Below are positions 25,371-33,097 of a DNA stretch of 64,000 nt, one piece after another. The DNA lies in the NCBI RefSeq assembly GCF_007644105.1, contig NZ_VFAC01000019.1:17084-81083 (forward strand). The letters run 5' to 3'. Positions within the stretch are counted from its first letter, which is position 1; every line of letters starts with the position of its first letter. Source of the stretch: Elioraea rosea (GTDB lineage: Bacteria; Pseudomonadota; Alphaproteobacteria; Acetobacterales; Acetobacteraceae). A program made the position numbers and the translations under genes. The notes below the pieces were generated by a model that saw only the letters and a program-made list of their open reading frames with translations, did not search any database and was not told where the DNA came from.

Positions 25371-28076
25371 TCAGCGCGACCGCCGCGCGCCGACGCTGTC
25401 TGGCTTCAGCAACTTCAGCCCCCGCGCCCGCTCGTAGCCATGGATCTCCTTCACATCGAGCTTGCGCATGAAGGTGATCGTCTCGGGCGTCAGCACCTGG
25501 CCGGGAACCATGATCGGAAAGCCGGGCGGATAAGGGATGACGAAGTTGGCCGAGACCATCTCGGGCCCTTCGGCCAGCCGCCTGTCGCATTCGTCGCCGA
25601 ACAGCGGCACGTACTCGCAGCCCTCCTCGTCATAGGCGGAGAAGAAGGCCGTGCGCATGTCGCCTTCCGGCGTGCGCTCGCCCGCATCGGTGCGGAACAC
25701 CTGGTGGAACCGGCTGAAGTTCGGCAGGTCCGGCACGTCCTCCATCAGGCTCTTCACGCGCGCGGCGAAGGCCTTCCGTCCTTCCTCGCCGCCATGCGCG
25801 AGGCGCTTCTCGATCTCGGTGCAGATCTCGAGCAGCACGCGGATGAGATGGGCGACGTCGCTTCTCGTGTTGTTGATGTTCGACTGGAGAAGCACCGAGT
25901 TGCGCGAGGTCTTGTTGAGCTGGATGTCGTACTTGCCCGCGAGCAGCCCCTTGAACTGCGTGCCGTCGAACCCGGCCCTGCCGCAGACGAGCGTCATGCG
26001 CGTCGGGTCGAGGATGAACTCGTCCTCCTCAATGCTCCTCAGCGCGTCGCCCCAGGTCGCCCCCGAGACGAGGTAATCGACGAAGCCGCTCTGGCGATAC
26101 TCGGCGGGGATCATCTCGTCGGCGCCGGCGACGTGGAAGTATTTCGAGATGATCGGGTGCGCGTTCACCTCGCGGCGGATGTCGAGCGCGATCTCGATCG
26201 CGTTCAGCACCAGTCCGTAGCCTTCGAGCTCCATCTGCCGCCGCGCGACATCCATCGAGGCGATCAGCTGCTGGTTCGGGCTGGTGGAGGCATGCGTGAA
26301 CACCGCCTCGTGGAACTGGCTCTCGACGCGGTGGAACTCGACATCACGCACCAGCACCATCGAGCCCTGGCGGATCGCCGACATCGACTTGTGCGTCGAG
26401 TTCGTCTGGTAGACGCGGAGGCGGATCCTGCTCGGATCGGGCACCAGCCGTGCCGCCAGCAGTGCCTCATCGGATGGGTCGGGCCCGAGTTCCTTCGCCT
26501 GCGCCTCGTACTGATCGACGGCTTGCTTGGAATGCATCCATCTTTCGATCGCCTCGGCCGCGCCCATCGCCGTGCGCGGGCGGAGGAAGGGCGACCAGTG
26601 CGCGAAGCCCGACCACGCCTCGTCCCAGAGGAAGATCAGGTCGGGCTTGATGGCGAGGCATTCCTCCATCACGCGCCGGGTGTTGTACATGTGGCCGTCG
26701 AAGGTGCAGTTCGTCAGGTCAACCATCTTCACGCGGTCGAGCCGTCCTTCCGCCTTGGCGGCAAGAAGGGCCTTCTTGATCGACGCGAGCGGCACCGCGC
26801 CGTACATCGAGTACTGCGTCAGCGGGAACGCCTCGACATAGAGCGGCTGCGCGCCGTTGAGAACGCAGCCGTAATGGTGCGACTTGTGGCAGTTGCGGTC
26901 GAGGATGACGATGTCGCCCGGGCCGAGCAGGGCCTGGTGCACCATCTTGTTCGACGTGCTGGTGCCGTTCGTCACGAAGAACACGTGGTCGGCGCCGAAC
27001 GCGCGGGCGGCAAGCTCCTGCGCCTTCTTGATGTTGCCCGTGGGCTCGAGAAGGCTGTCGAGGCCGCCCGTCGTCGCGCTGCTTTCCGCGAGGAACAGGT
27101 TGATGCCGTAGAACTCGCCCATGTCGCGGATCCAGGCGGACTTGAACACCGACTTGCCGCGCGCGATGGGCAGGGCATGGAAGGTCGCGATCGGCCGCTG
27201 CGCGTATTTCTTGAGGTTGTCGAAGAACGGCGTCTGGAACCGCTCGGAGATGCCCTCCATCACCGAGAGATGCAGCTCCAGCATCTCCTCGATCTGGTAC
27301 ATGACGCGGCGGATCGGCGCGCTGCGCGGGTCGCCAGCGAGCGCTTCCACCCGCCTGTCGGAGAGCAGATAGATGTCCAGCTCGGGGCGGGTGTTCTTGA
27401 TGCCGTTGGCGAGCTTGAGCGCGAGGTCGGCATCGTCTGCCGTCGCGGGATCGACCTTGCCTTCGAGGATCTGCCGGAGCACCGGCGCGTCATGTCGTGA
27501 GCGGAGCGCGAAGCCTTCGTAGATCGTCACTGCTGCGATGTTGGGGTTCAGCATGATCGCGCAGATCGCGTCCTCGAGGCTGCCGACGGGCACCACCTCG
27601 TAGACGAATGGGTCCTCCGGGCGGCGGAGCTTGCGCATCTCCGACACGAGATGCGGGTAGCGCGCCGGCGGCACGGGCGTGACCATCAGCATCTCGAAAT
27701 AGGGCCGCGCGTGCACCGTGGCCGCTGTTGGCGGCATCGCCTCGGACAGGGCGTCGGGCTGCTCGTCGGTCAGGTCCCATTCGCCGAGTTCCTCGCGGTA
27801 GCTCTGCGCGGCGATCGACGTCGAGATGCGCCTGGCCAGGGCGGCGGTGCCAGGTGCGTCGTCGCGTCCGATCTTCTCGGCCAGCGCCGCGATCAGGCGT
27901 GCCCCGGGATAGGCATAGAATTCCTCGGTGGCCCCGAGCCCCGCGAAGTGCGTATCGACCGACGCCCGATCGCCCCTCCCTGCAGCCCAGGCCTTCGCGG
28001 CGGCATGCAGGTCACGCCAGCGGTCGTTCCGCGCGGCCGGGGTGGTGAAGAAGCTGTCGATACGGTGCTTTGGCAT
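25371..28076 (-). CDS. Orn/Lys/Arg decarboxylase, long PLP fold-I form
   Basis: This 901-residue PLP enzyme has an N-terminal wing region (1 to about 285) and a fold-I catalytic core: TPFFDNLKKYA (282-292), GTSTSNK (371-377), HKSHHYG (397-403), the PLP-ring Asp485 in DEAWSGFAHW and the Schiff-base Lys563 in NSTHKSMSA. It is longer than CadA or AdiA (about 715-755 residues), mostly at the N terminus. Such enzymes consume protons by decarboxylating arginine, lysine or ornithine. It heads a probable operon with two AspT-family antiporters. ATG 28076 follows GGGAG; an FNR-type box lies 117 bases upstream. Confidence 0.9.
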   Translation of the reverse strand: MPKHRIDSFFTTPAARNDRWRDLHAAAKAWAAGRGDRASVDTHFAGLGATEEFYAYPGARLIAALAEKIGRDDAPGTAALARRISTSIAAQSYREELGEWDLTDEQPDALSEAMPPTAATVHARPYFEMLMVTPVPPARYPHLVSEMRKLRRPEDPFVYEVVPVGSLEDAICAIMLNPNIAAVTIYEGFALRSRHDAPVLRQILEGKVDPATADDADLALKLANGIKNTRPELDIYLLSDRRVEALAGDPRSAPIRRVMYQIEEMLELHLSVMEGISERFQTPFFDNLKKYAQRPIATFHALPIARGKSVFKSAWIRDMGEFYGINLFLAESSATTGGLDSLLEPTGNIKKAQELAARAFGADHVFFVTNGTSTSNKMVHQALLGPGDIVILDRNCHKSHHYGCVLNGAQPLYVEAFPLTQYSMYGAVPLASIKKALLAAKAEGRLDRVKMVDLTNCTFDGHMYNTRRVMEECLAIKPDLIFLWDEAWSGFAHWSPFLRPRTAMGAAEAIERWMHSKQAVDQYEAQAKELGPDPSDEALLAARLVPDPSRIRLRVYQTNSTHKSMSAIRQGSMVLVRDVEFHRVESQFHEAVFTHASTSPNQQLIASMDVARRQMELEGYGLVLNAIEIALDIRREVNAHPIISKYFHVAGADEMIPAEYRQSGFVDYLVSGATWGDALRSIEEDEFILDPTRMTLVCGRAGFDGTQFKGLLAGKYDIQLNKTSRNSVLLQSNINNTRSDVAHLIRVLLEICTEIEKRLAHGGEEGRKAFAARVKSLMEDVPDLPNFSRFHQVFRTDAGERTPEGDMRTAFFSAYDEEGCEYVPLFGDECDRRLAEGPEMVSANFVIPYPPGFPIMVPGQVLTPETITFMRKLDVKEIHGYERARGLKLLKPDSVGARRSR

Positions 28077-28192
28077 GCCGCCGATCTCCCGAAGGGTGCG
28101 TTTCCGATCATCGAGGCGCGCTCTCCCGGCGGCAGCGCATACCCGACCATCCCTGGTCGCTTGCAGCCTAATGCTGGCCACGCGCCCTCAGG

Positions 28193-28206
28193 TTGACGCA
28201 GGTCAA
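28193..28206 (-). promoter_or_regulatory. FNR/FixK-type box upstream of the decarboxylase
   Basis: TTGACGCAGGTCAA is a perfect inverted repeat of TTGAC around four bases, matching the TTGAy-N4-rTCAA pattern of FNR/FixK/FnrL sites. On the minus strand a -10-like CATTAG at 28173-28168 puts the predicted start of transcription about 40 bases from the box centre, the class II geometry. Found by eye only. Confidence 0.55.
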
Positions 28207-28273
28207 TCCTTTGAGCGCGTATATCACGGAAGCCTATCGAAACTCTACGTTTCGGTAAGATTACGGAAATGCG

Positions 28274-29068
28274 TCAGCCGAGGATGCTGTAGCCCCCGTC
28301 AATGTAGAGGGTGTTGCCGGTCATCGCGCCGGCGTAGTCGGTCGCCAGGAACACGCAGGCCGCCCCGACCTCCTCGATGGTCACGAGCCGTCGCGTTGGC
28401 GCGCGGGAGGCCACGCGCTCCATCAGCGCATCGAAATCCGGGATGCCCGAGGCGGCGCGGGTGGCGAGCGGGCCGGGGCTGACGGCATGCACGCGGATAC
28501 CTTTCGGTCCCAGTTCCGTCGCCATGTAGCGGACGGCGCACTCGAGGGCGGCCTTGACCGGCCCCATGACGCCGTAGTTCTCCACCACCTCGGTGGCGCC
28601 GAGATAGGACATGGTGATCATCGTTCCGCCTTGGGCCATCAGCGGCTCGACCCGGCGGGCGAGGTCGAGGAACGACCAGCAGGACACCTCCATGGCCGTG
28701 AGGAACCCCTCCCGCGGGCAATCGACGACGCGCCCGGCAAGCGCCTCGCGCGGGGCGAAGGCGATGGAGTGGACGAGGATGTCGAGCCTTCCCCAGCGGG
28801 TGGCGACGGCATCGACCACCGCATCGACCTGCGCGGTGTCGCGCACCTCGAGGGGCAGGAAGATGGGCGCGGCCACGGCCTCGGCGAGCGGCGCGACATG
28901 CGGCTTCGCCTTCTCGTTCAGGTAGGTCATCGCGATCTCTGCGCCAGCCCTGTGCATGGCCTGGGCGCAGCCCCAGGCGATCGACTGCGCGTTCGCCACG
29001 CCGACGATGAGCGCCTTGCGCCCGGCAAGAACGGGGGGAAAACGGCGGTCCGGCGAAGGGTCCGTCAT
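28274..29068 (-). CDS. fabI: Enoyl-ACP reductase FabI
   Basis: This 264-residue protein is an NADH-dependent enoyl-ACP reductase of fatty acid synthesis, the triclosan/diazaborine target. FabI-specific features are GVANAQSIAWG (residues 23-33) for dinucleotide binding and Tyr165-x6-Lys172 in YGVMGPVKAALE, with SYLGA ahead of it, rather than the Tyr-x3-Lys of ordinary SDRs. The ATG at 29068 gives a normal N terminus. It lies alone between the decarboxylase promoter and the cytochrome genes. Confidence 0.92.
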   Translation of the reverse strand: MTDPSPDRRFPPVLAGRKALIVGVANAQSIAWGCAQAMHRAGAEIAMTYLNEKAKPHVAPLAEAVAAPIFLPLEVRDTAQVDAVVDAVATRWGRLDILVHSIAFAPREALAGRVVDCPREGFLTAMEVSCWSFLDLARRVEPLMAQGGTMITMSYLGATEVVENYGVMGPVKAALECAVRYMATELGPKGIRVHAVSPGPLATRAASGIPDFDALMERVASRAPTRRLVTIEEVGAACVFLATDYAGAMTGNTLYIDGGYSILG

Positions 29069-29193
29069 CGGGATCGCTCCAGGTGATGGCAGAAGGACGC
29101 AGCGCAGCACGCCGCGTCTGCGCGCCGCAAGCGGCCAACGGTGGCCGCCCCCTCCGCCACGCGTTGGGCCGCCGCCGGCCGTGGCACGAAGGT

Positions 29194-29610
29194 TCAGCGC
29201 TGCTGGACGGACTCGAGATAGACCAGCAGCTCGGAAATCCGACCATAGACGTAGGTGCTCGGCGAGGTGCCCTGCGGCTGGCCCCGCTGCTCGATCTCGA
29301 GGATCGCGCCCCAGGCAGGCATCTCGCGCGTGCCGTGCGCGGGCACCGCCGTCCTGCCCTCGATCATCTTGAACGCCTCGTAGAACGGGAACTGTCCGCC
29401 ATTGCGACGCGACATCGTCGTCAGGTCGGTCGGCTTGGCGGTAAGGACATTGGCCAAGGGGCCGCCGCCCTTCGCGTCGATGCCATGACATTGCGCGCAG
29501 GCGGACTGGTAGAAGGCCTGCCCGCTCCGCAGTGTCTGCGTGTCGGTTGCATGAGCCGCGCCCGCGCCAAGTGTCACGGACGTCATCAAGAAAAGCCACG
29601 ATCCACGCAT
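29194..29610 (-). CDS. Periplasmic monohaem cytochrome c, downstream tandem copy
   Basis: This 138-residue protein has a signal peptide (about 1-22) and one haem motif CAQCH at residues 38-42, with a Met in REMPAWG as likely axial ligand. It is a clear tandem duplicate of the next gene: the same length, the same haem position, and the shared segments SACAxCHGxDxKGGG, KPxDLTTMxRRN and FPFYxAF. ATG 29610 is preceded by GAGGGGG. A 30-base perfect palindrome separates it from its partner. Electron partner unknown. Confidence 0.87.
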   Translation of the reverse strand: MRGSWLFLMTSVTLGAGAAHATDTQTLRSGQAFYQSACAQCHGIDAKGGGPLANVLTAKPTDLTTMSRRNGGQFPFYEAFKMIEGRTAVPAHGTREMPAWGAILEIEQRGQPQGTSPSTYVYGRISELLVYLESVQQR

Positions 29611-29636
29611 CACGTCCCCCTCATGACGGAGTTCCA

Positions 29637-29666
29637 TCCGACCACCGCCGGCCGGCGGTGGTCGGA
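29637..29666. repeat. Perfect 30-base palindrome between the cytochrome genes
   Basis: The sequence 29637-29666 is its own reverse complement over all 30 bases, centred on the GCCGGC at 29649-29654. It lies eight bases past the stop of the upstream cytochrome gene and 26 bases before the start of the downstream one. It could be an operator for a dimeric protein, or a hairpin that sets the ratio of the two cytochromes. Confidence 0.7.
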
Positions 29667-29674
29667 TTGCAGGC

Positions 29675-30091
29675 TCAGCGTTGCTGGATCGAGTCGAGGT
29701 AGCTCACGAGCTCGTAGATGCGGCCGCGGACATAGGTTTCGCGCATGAGCGATCCGTACTGGTCGCCAGCCTCGAACCGCAGCATGTTGCCCCAGATGAG
29801 CATGTCGCGCGGGCCGTGCTGGGCCACCTCCTCCCGGCCGTCGATCACCTGGAAGGCACGGTAGAACGGAAAGGTTCCATTGTTTCGCCGCGTCATCGTC
29901 GTCAGGTCGGACGGCTTGGTCTCCAGATAGCGCGCGACCGGGCCGCCGCCCTTTCCGTCCACCCCATGGCATGAGGCGCAGGCGGAGCGGTAGAGCTCGC
30001 CCCCGCGGGCCACGGGATCGTAGGCCTGCGCCGCAGCCTGGCCGGAGGCCAGTGCCATTGCAGCGGCGAACGCGAAATGGATGGGTCTCAT
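29675..30091 (-). CDS. Periplasmic monohaem cytochrome c, upstream tandem copy
   Basis: This 138-residue protein has a signal peptide (about 1-22, ending QAAAQA) and haem motif CASCH at 38-42. It is paralogous along its whole length to the following gene; the C termini SYLDSIQQR and VYLESVQQR match closely. The axial Met may be in RDMLIWGNML. It is the first gene of the pair; an FNR-type box lies 86 bases upstream of its ATG. Confidence 0.87.
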   Translation of the reverse strand: MRPIHFAFAAAMALASGQAAAQAYDPVARGGELYRSACASCHGVDGKGGGPVARYLETKPSDLTTMTRRNNGTFPFYRAFQVIDGREEVAQHGPRDMLIWGNMLRFEAGDQYGSLMRETYVRGRIYELVSYLDSIQQR

Positions 30092-30176
30092 GTCAGGGCC
30101 TCCTGCCTCTTCTGGTTCTTCCCGGCCTGGAACATTCGAACATTTCAAGTTCACCATTGAACGCCACGCCATCGCA

Positions 30177-30190
30177 TTGAGGCGGATCAA
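30177..30190 (-). promoter_or_regulatory. FNR/FixK-type box upstream of the tandem cytochromes
   Basis: TTGAGGCGGATCAA matches TTGAT-N4-ATCAA except for one base. It lies in the 249-base gap shared with the divergent TPP-enzyme gene; the cytochrome pair is the more natural target, but no clear -10 is visible at the expected distance. The gap also holds a GAAC/GTTC inverted repeat near 30131-30151. This is the longest gene-free stretch in the window. Confidence 0.45.
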
Positions 30191-30340
30191 CGGCCGGGCC
30201 GGAGCCGGTCCTGTTCCGGCTTTCGGGGTTGCGGCCCGGCCGAAACGGCGTCTAGGCTTCCGGCGGAACGATCCAAAAGAAAACAGGTGCCGCGCCTCGT
30301 CGCGGCGCATGAAGGCGCTTGTCGCCGGGGGAGGACAGGG

Positions 30341-31972
30341 GTGAAGCTTGGCGAAGCCATCGCCGAGATCATGAAGCGCGAAGGCATCGAGGTGCTGACC
30401 GGCTATCCGGTCAATCACCTGATCGAGTACGCGGCGGCGATCGACATTCGCCCGATCATGGTCCGACAGGAGCGCATCGGCCTGCACATGGCGGACGCGA
30501 TCTCGCGCGTCACCTCCGGCCGGCAGATCGGTGCGTTCTGCATGCAGCATGGACCGGGTGCGGAGAACGCCTATGGCGGCGTCGCCCAGTGCTATGGCGA
30601 GAGCGTACCCGTTCTCGTCCTGCCCATGGGCTACCCGCGCCGGCTCGCCCATATCGACCCGAACTTCAACTCCTCCGTGCAGATGCGCGGCATCACCAAG
30701 TCGGCCGAGCCGATCGTGCTCGCCTCCGAGGTCTGCGCGGTGATGCGCCGGGCCTTCACGCGGCTCCGCAATGGCCGGGGCGGCCCCTGCCTCGTCGAGA
30801 TCCCGGCCGACATGTGGAACGAGGAGGTGGCGGGGCCGCTCGACTACACGCCCGTGCTGGCCACCCGCTACGGCCCCGACCCGGCCGATGTCGAGCGTGC
30901 CGCGGCGCTTCTCGCGGGGGCGAAGCGGCCGGTGATCTATGCCGGCCAGGGGGTGCACTGGGCCAAGGCCTGGCCGCAGCTCCGCAAACTGGCCGAGCTT
31001 CTCGCCGCGCCGGTGACCACGAGCCTCGGCGGCAAGAGCGCGTTCCCCGAGAACCACCCGCTCGCGCTCGGCTCCGGCGGCCTCGCCGTGCCGGCGACGG
31101 TGCCGCATTTCCTGAAGGCGGCCGACGTCATCCTCGGAATCGGCTGCTCCTTCACCGAGAGCAGCTTCGCTGTGGCGATGCCAAAGGGAAAGCGCATCAT
31201 CCACGCGACGCTCGACCCCGATCATCTGAACAAGGACGTTCCGGTCGAGATCGGCCTTGTCGGTGACGCGGCGCTGACGCTCGATGCGCTGCTCGACGCG
31301 CTTGCCGACAGGGTGAAGGAGACGCGCGACCCGTCGTCGGTCGCCTCCGAGATCGCCTCGGTGCGCGAGGCCTGGCTCGCGCAATGGGCGGAGAAGCGCG
31401 ACAGCGAGGCGAGCCCGCTGTCGCCCTACCGCGTGCTGCGCGACCTCGCAGGCACGGTCGATCTGGCCAACACCATCATCACCCACGATGCCGGCAGCCC
31501 GCGCGACCAGCTCTCCCCCTTCTGGGTGGCGAGCGAGCCGCTGTCCTATCTCGGCTGGGGCAAGACGACGCAGCTCGGCTACGGGCTCGGCCTCGCCATG
31601 GGCGCGAAGCTGGCCGCTCCCGAGAAGCTCTGCATCAACGTATGGGGTGATGCAGCGATCGGCTTCACGGGCATGGATTTCGAGACGGCGGTGCGCGAGC
31701 GCATCCCCATCCTGTCGATCCTGCTCAACAATTTCTCGATGGCGATCGAGCTCAAGGTGATGCCGATCTCGACGGAGAAGTTCCGCTCGACCGACATCAG
31801 CGGCGACTATGCCGCGATGGCCCGGGCCTTCGGCGGGCATGGCGAGCGGGTCGAGCGCGCGGCCGACATCGTTCCCGCGATCAGGCGCGGCATCGCCGCG
31901 ACACGGGAAGGCAAGCCGGCGCTGGTCGAGTTCATCACGGCAAAGGAAACGGCGGTGTCGCGGATCGCCTGA
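30341..31972 (+). CDS. Thiamine-diphosphate enzyme, acetolactate-synthase-like
   Basis: This 543-residue ThDP enzyme has the three-domain layout of the ALS/oxalyl-CoA/benzoylformate group. The ThDP-activating Glu44 is present (VRQERIGLHMAD), and the metal/pyrophosphate motif reads VWGDAAIGFTGMDFETA then LLNNFSMAIE, with GDA in place of GDG. The GTG start at 30341 follows GGGGGAGGACAGG. It begins a group with a CUT1 sugar ABC transporter 39 bases downstream, so it probably acts on a sugar-derived 2-oxo acid. The exact reaction is not predictable. Confidence 0.8.
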   Translation: MKLGEAIAEIMKREGIEVLTGYPVNHLIEYAAAIDIRPIMVRQERIGLHMADAISRVTSGRQIGAFCMQHGPGAENAYGGVAQCYGESVPVLVLPMGYPRRLAHIDPNFNSSVQMRGITKSAEPIVLASEVCAVMRRAFTRLRNGRGGPCLVEIPADMWNEEVAGPLDYTPVLATRYGPDPADVERAAALLAGAKRPVIYAGQGVHWAKAWPQLRKLAELLAAPVTTSLGGKSAFPENHPLALGSGGLAVPATVPHFLKAADVILGIGCSFTESSFAVAMPKGKRIIHATLDPDHLNKDVPVEIGLVGDAALTLDALLDALADRVKETRDPSSVASEIASVREAWLAQWAEKRDSEASPLSPYRVLRDLAGTVDLANTIITHDAGSPRDQLSPFWVASEPLSYLGWGKTTQLGYGLGLAMGAKLAAPEKLCINVWGDAAIGFTGMDFETAVRERIPILSILLNNFSMAIELKVMPISTEKFRSTDISGDYAAMARAFGGHGERVERAADIVPAIRRGIAATREGKPALVEFITAKETAVSRIA

Positions 31973-32011
31973 GCGGCACGGCCTGCGCACACGGCGCGAG
32001 AAGGAGAGTTC

Positions 32012-33064
32012 ATGGCCACGGTCGAGGTGAAGGACGTCACGAAGTACTTCGGCAGCACCCAGGTGCTGCGCGACGTCAACGTCTCCATCGCGGATGGCGA
32101 GTTCGTCGTGCTTGTCGGGCCGTCGGGCTGCGGCAAGTCGACGCTTCTGCGCATGATCGCGGGGCTCGAGAACATCACGGGCGGGACGATCTCGATCGGC
32201 GGCAGGGTGGTGAACACCGTTCCGCCGAAGGACCGGGACATCGCGATGGTGTTCCAGAACTACGCGCTCTACCCGCACATGACCGTGTTCGACAACATGG
32301 CGTTCTCGCTCAAGCTTGCGAACGCGCCGAAGGAGGTGATGGAGGAGGAGGTCGGCCGTGCGGCGAAGATCCTCGGCCTGGGCCAGCTCCTGCATCGCTA
32401 CCCGCGGCAGCTTTCCGGCGGCCAGCGCCAGCGCGTCGCGATGGGGCGTGCGATCGTGCGGAACCCGCAGGTGTTCCTGTTCGACGAGCCGCTCTCCAAC
32501 CTCGATGCAAAGCTTCGCGTGGCGATGCGCGCCGAGATCAAGGAGCTGCACCAGCGCCTGAAGGTGACGACGGTCTACGTCACGCACGACCAGATCGAGG
32601 CGATGACGATGGCCGACAAGATCGTGGTGATGAACCACGGCGTCGTCGAGCAGATCGGCCCGCCGCTCGAGCTCTACGACAGGCCGAACAACCTCTTCGT
32701 CGCGGGCTTCATCGGCAGCCCGGCGATGAACATGATCGAGGGCAAAATCGAGGGCGGCGCCTTCCGCACCGCCGACGGCGCCGCCTGGCCGCTGCCGCCG
32801 AACGGCTCGGGTGCGCGGCCCGCGGAGGTGATCTACGGAATCCGGCCCGAGCATCTTCGCCTCGACCCCGCGGGCGTGCCGACGACCGTGCAGGTCGTCG
32901 AGCCGACGGGGTCGGAGACGCAGGTCGTGCTGCGCCACGGCGAAGCCTCGATGCTGGGAGCGTTCCGCGAACGCATCGCCGCCAGGCACGGCGACGTGCT
33001 GCCGGTGATGCCCGACCCCGAGCTTGTGCATCTGTTCGACAAGCAGACGGGGCGGCGGATCTAG
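32012..33064 (+). CDS. Sugar ABC transporter ATP-binding protein (UgpC/MalK type)
   Basis: This 350-residue ATPase has Walker A GPSGCGKST (36-44), signature LSGGQRQRV, Walker B VFLFDEPLSNLDA and a C-terminal TOBE/OB domain (IYGIRPEHLRLDP), the MalK/UgpC layout that serves CUT1 carbohydrate importers. AAGGAGAG precedes the ATG. It is followed by the receptor and two permease genes of the same system. Confidence 0.92.
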   Translation: MATVEVKDVTKYFGSTQVLRDVNVSIADGEFVVLVGPSGCGKSTLLRMIAGLENITGGTISIGGRVVNTVPPKDRDIAMVFQNYALYPHMTVFDNMAFSLKLANAPKEVMEEEVGRAAKILGLGQLLHRYPRQLSGGQRQRVAMGRAIVRNPQVFLFDEPLSNLDAKLRVAMRAEIKELHQRLKVTTVYVTHDQIEAMTMADKIVVMNHGVVEQIGPPLELYDRPNNLFVAGFIGSPAMNMIEGKIEGGAFRTADGAAWPLPPNGSGARPAEVIYGIRPEHLRLDPAGVPTTVQVVEPTGSETQVVLRHGEASMLGAFRERIAARHGDVLPVMPDPELVHLFDKQTGRRI

Positions 33065-33097
33065 TCACGCGTGATCAACGAAAACGGAGGGAACACC

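Noticed and set aside
29675..33031. 1118-residue open frame on the minus strand
   Set aside because: Only its last 138 codons are real (the cytochrome c gene). The rest is antisense to the TPP enzyme and ABC ATPase genes.
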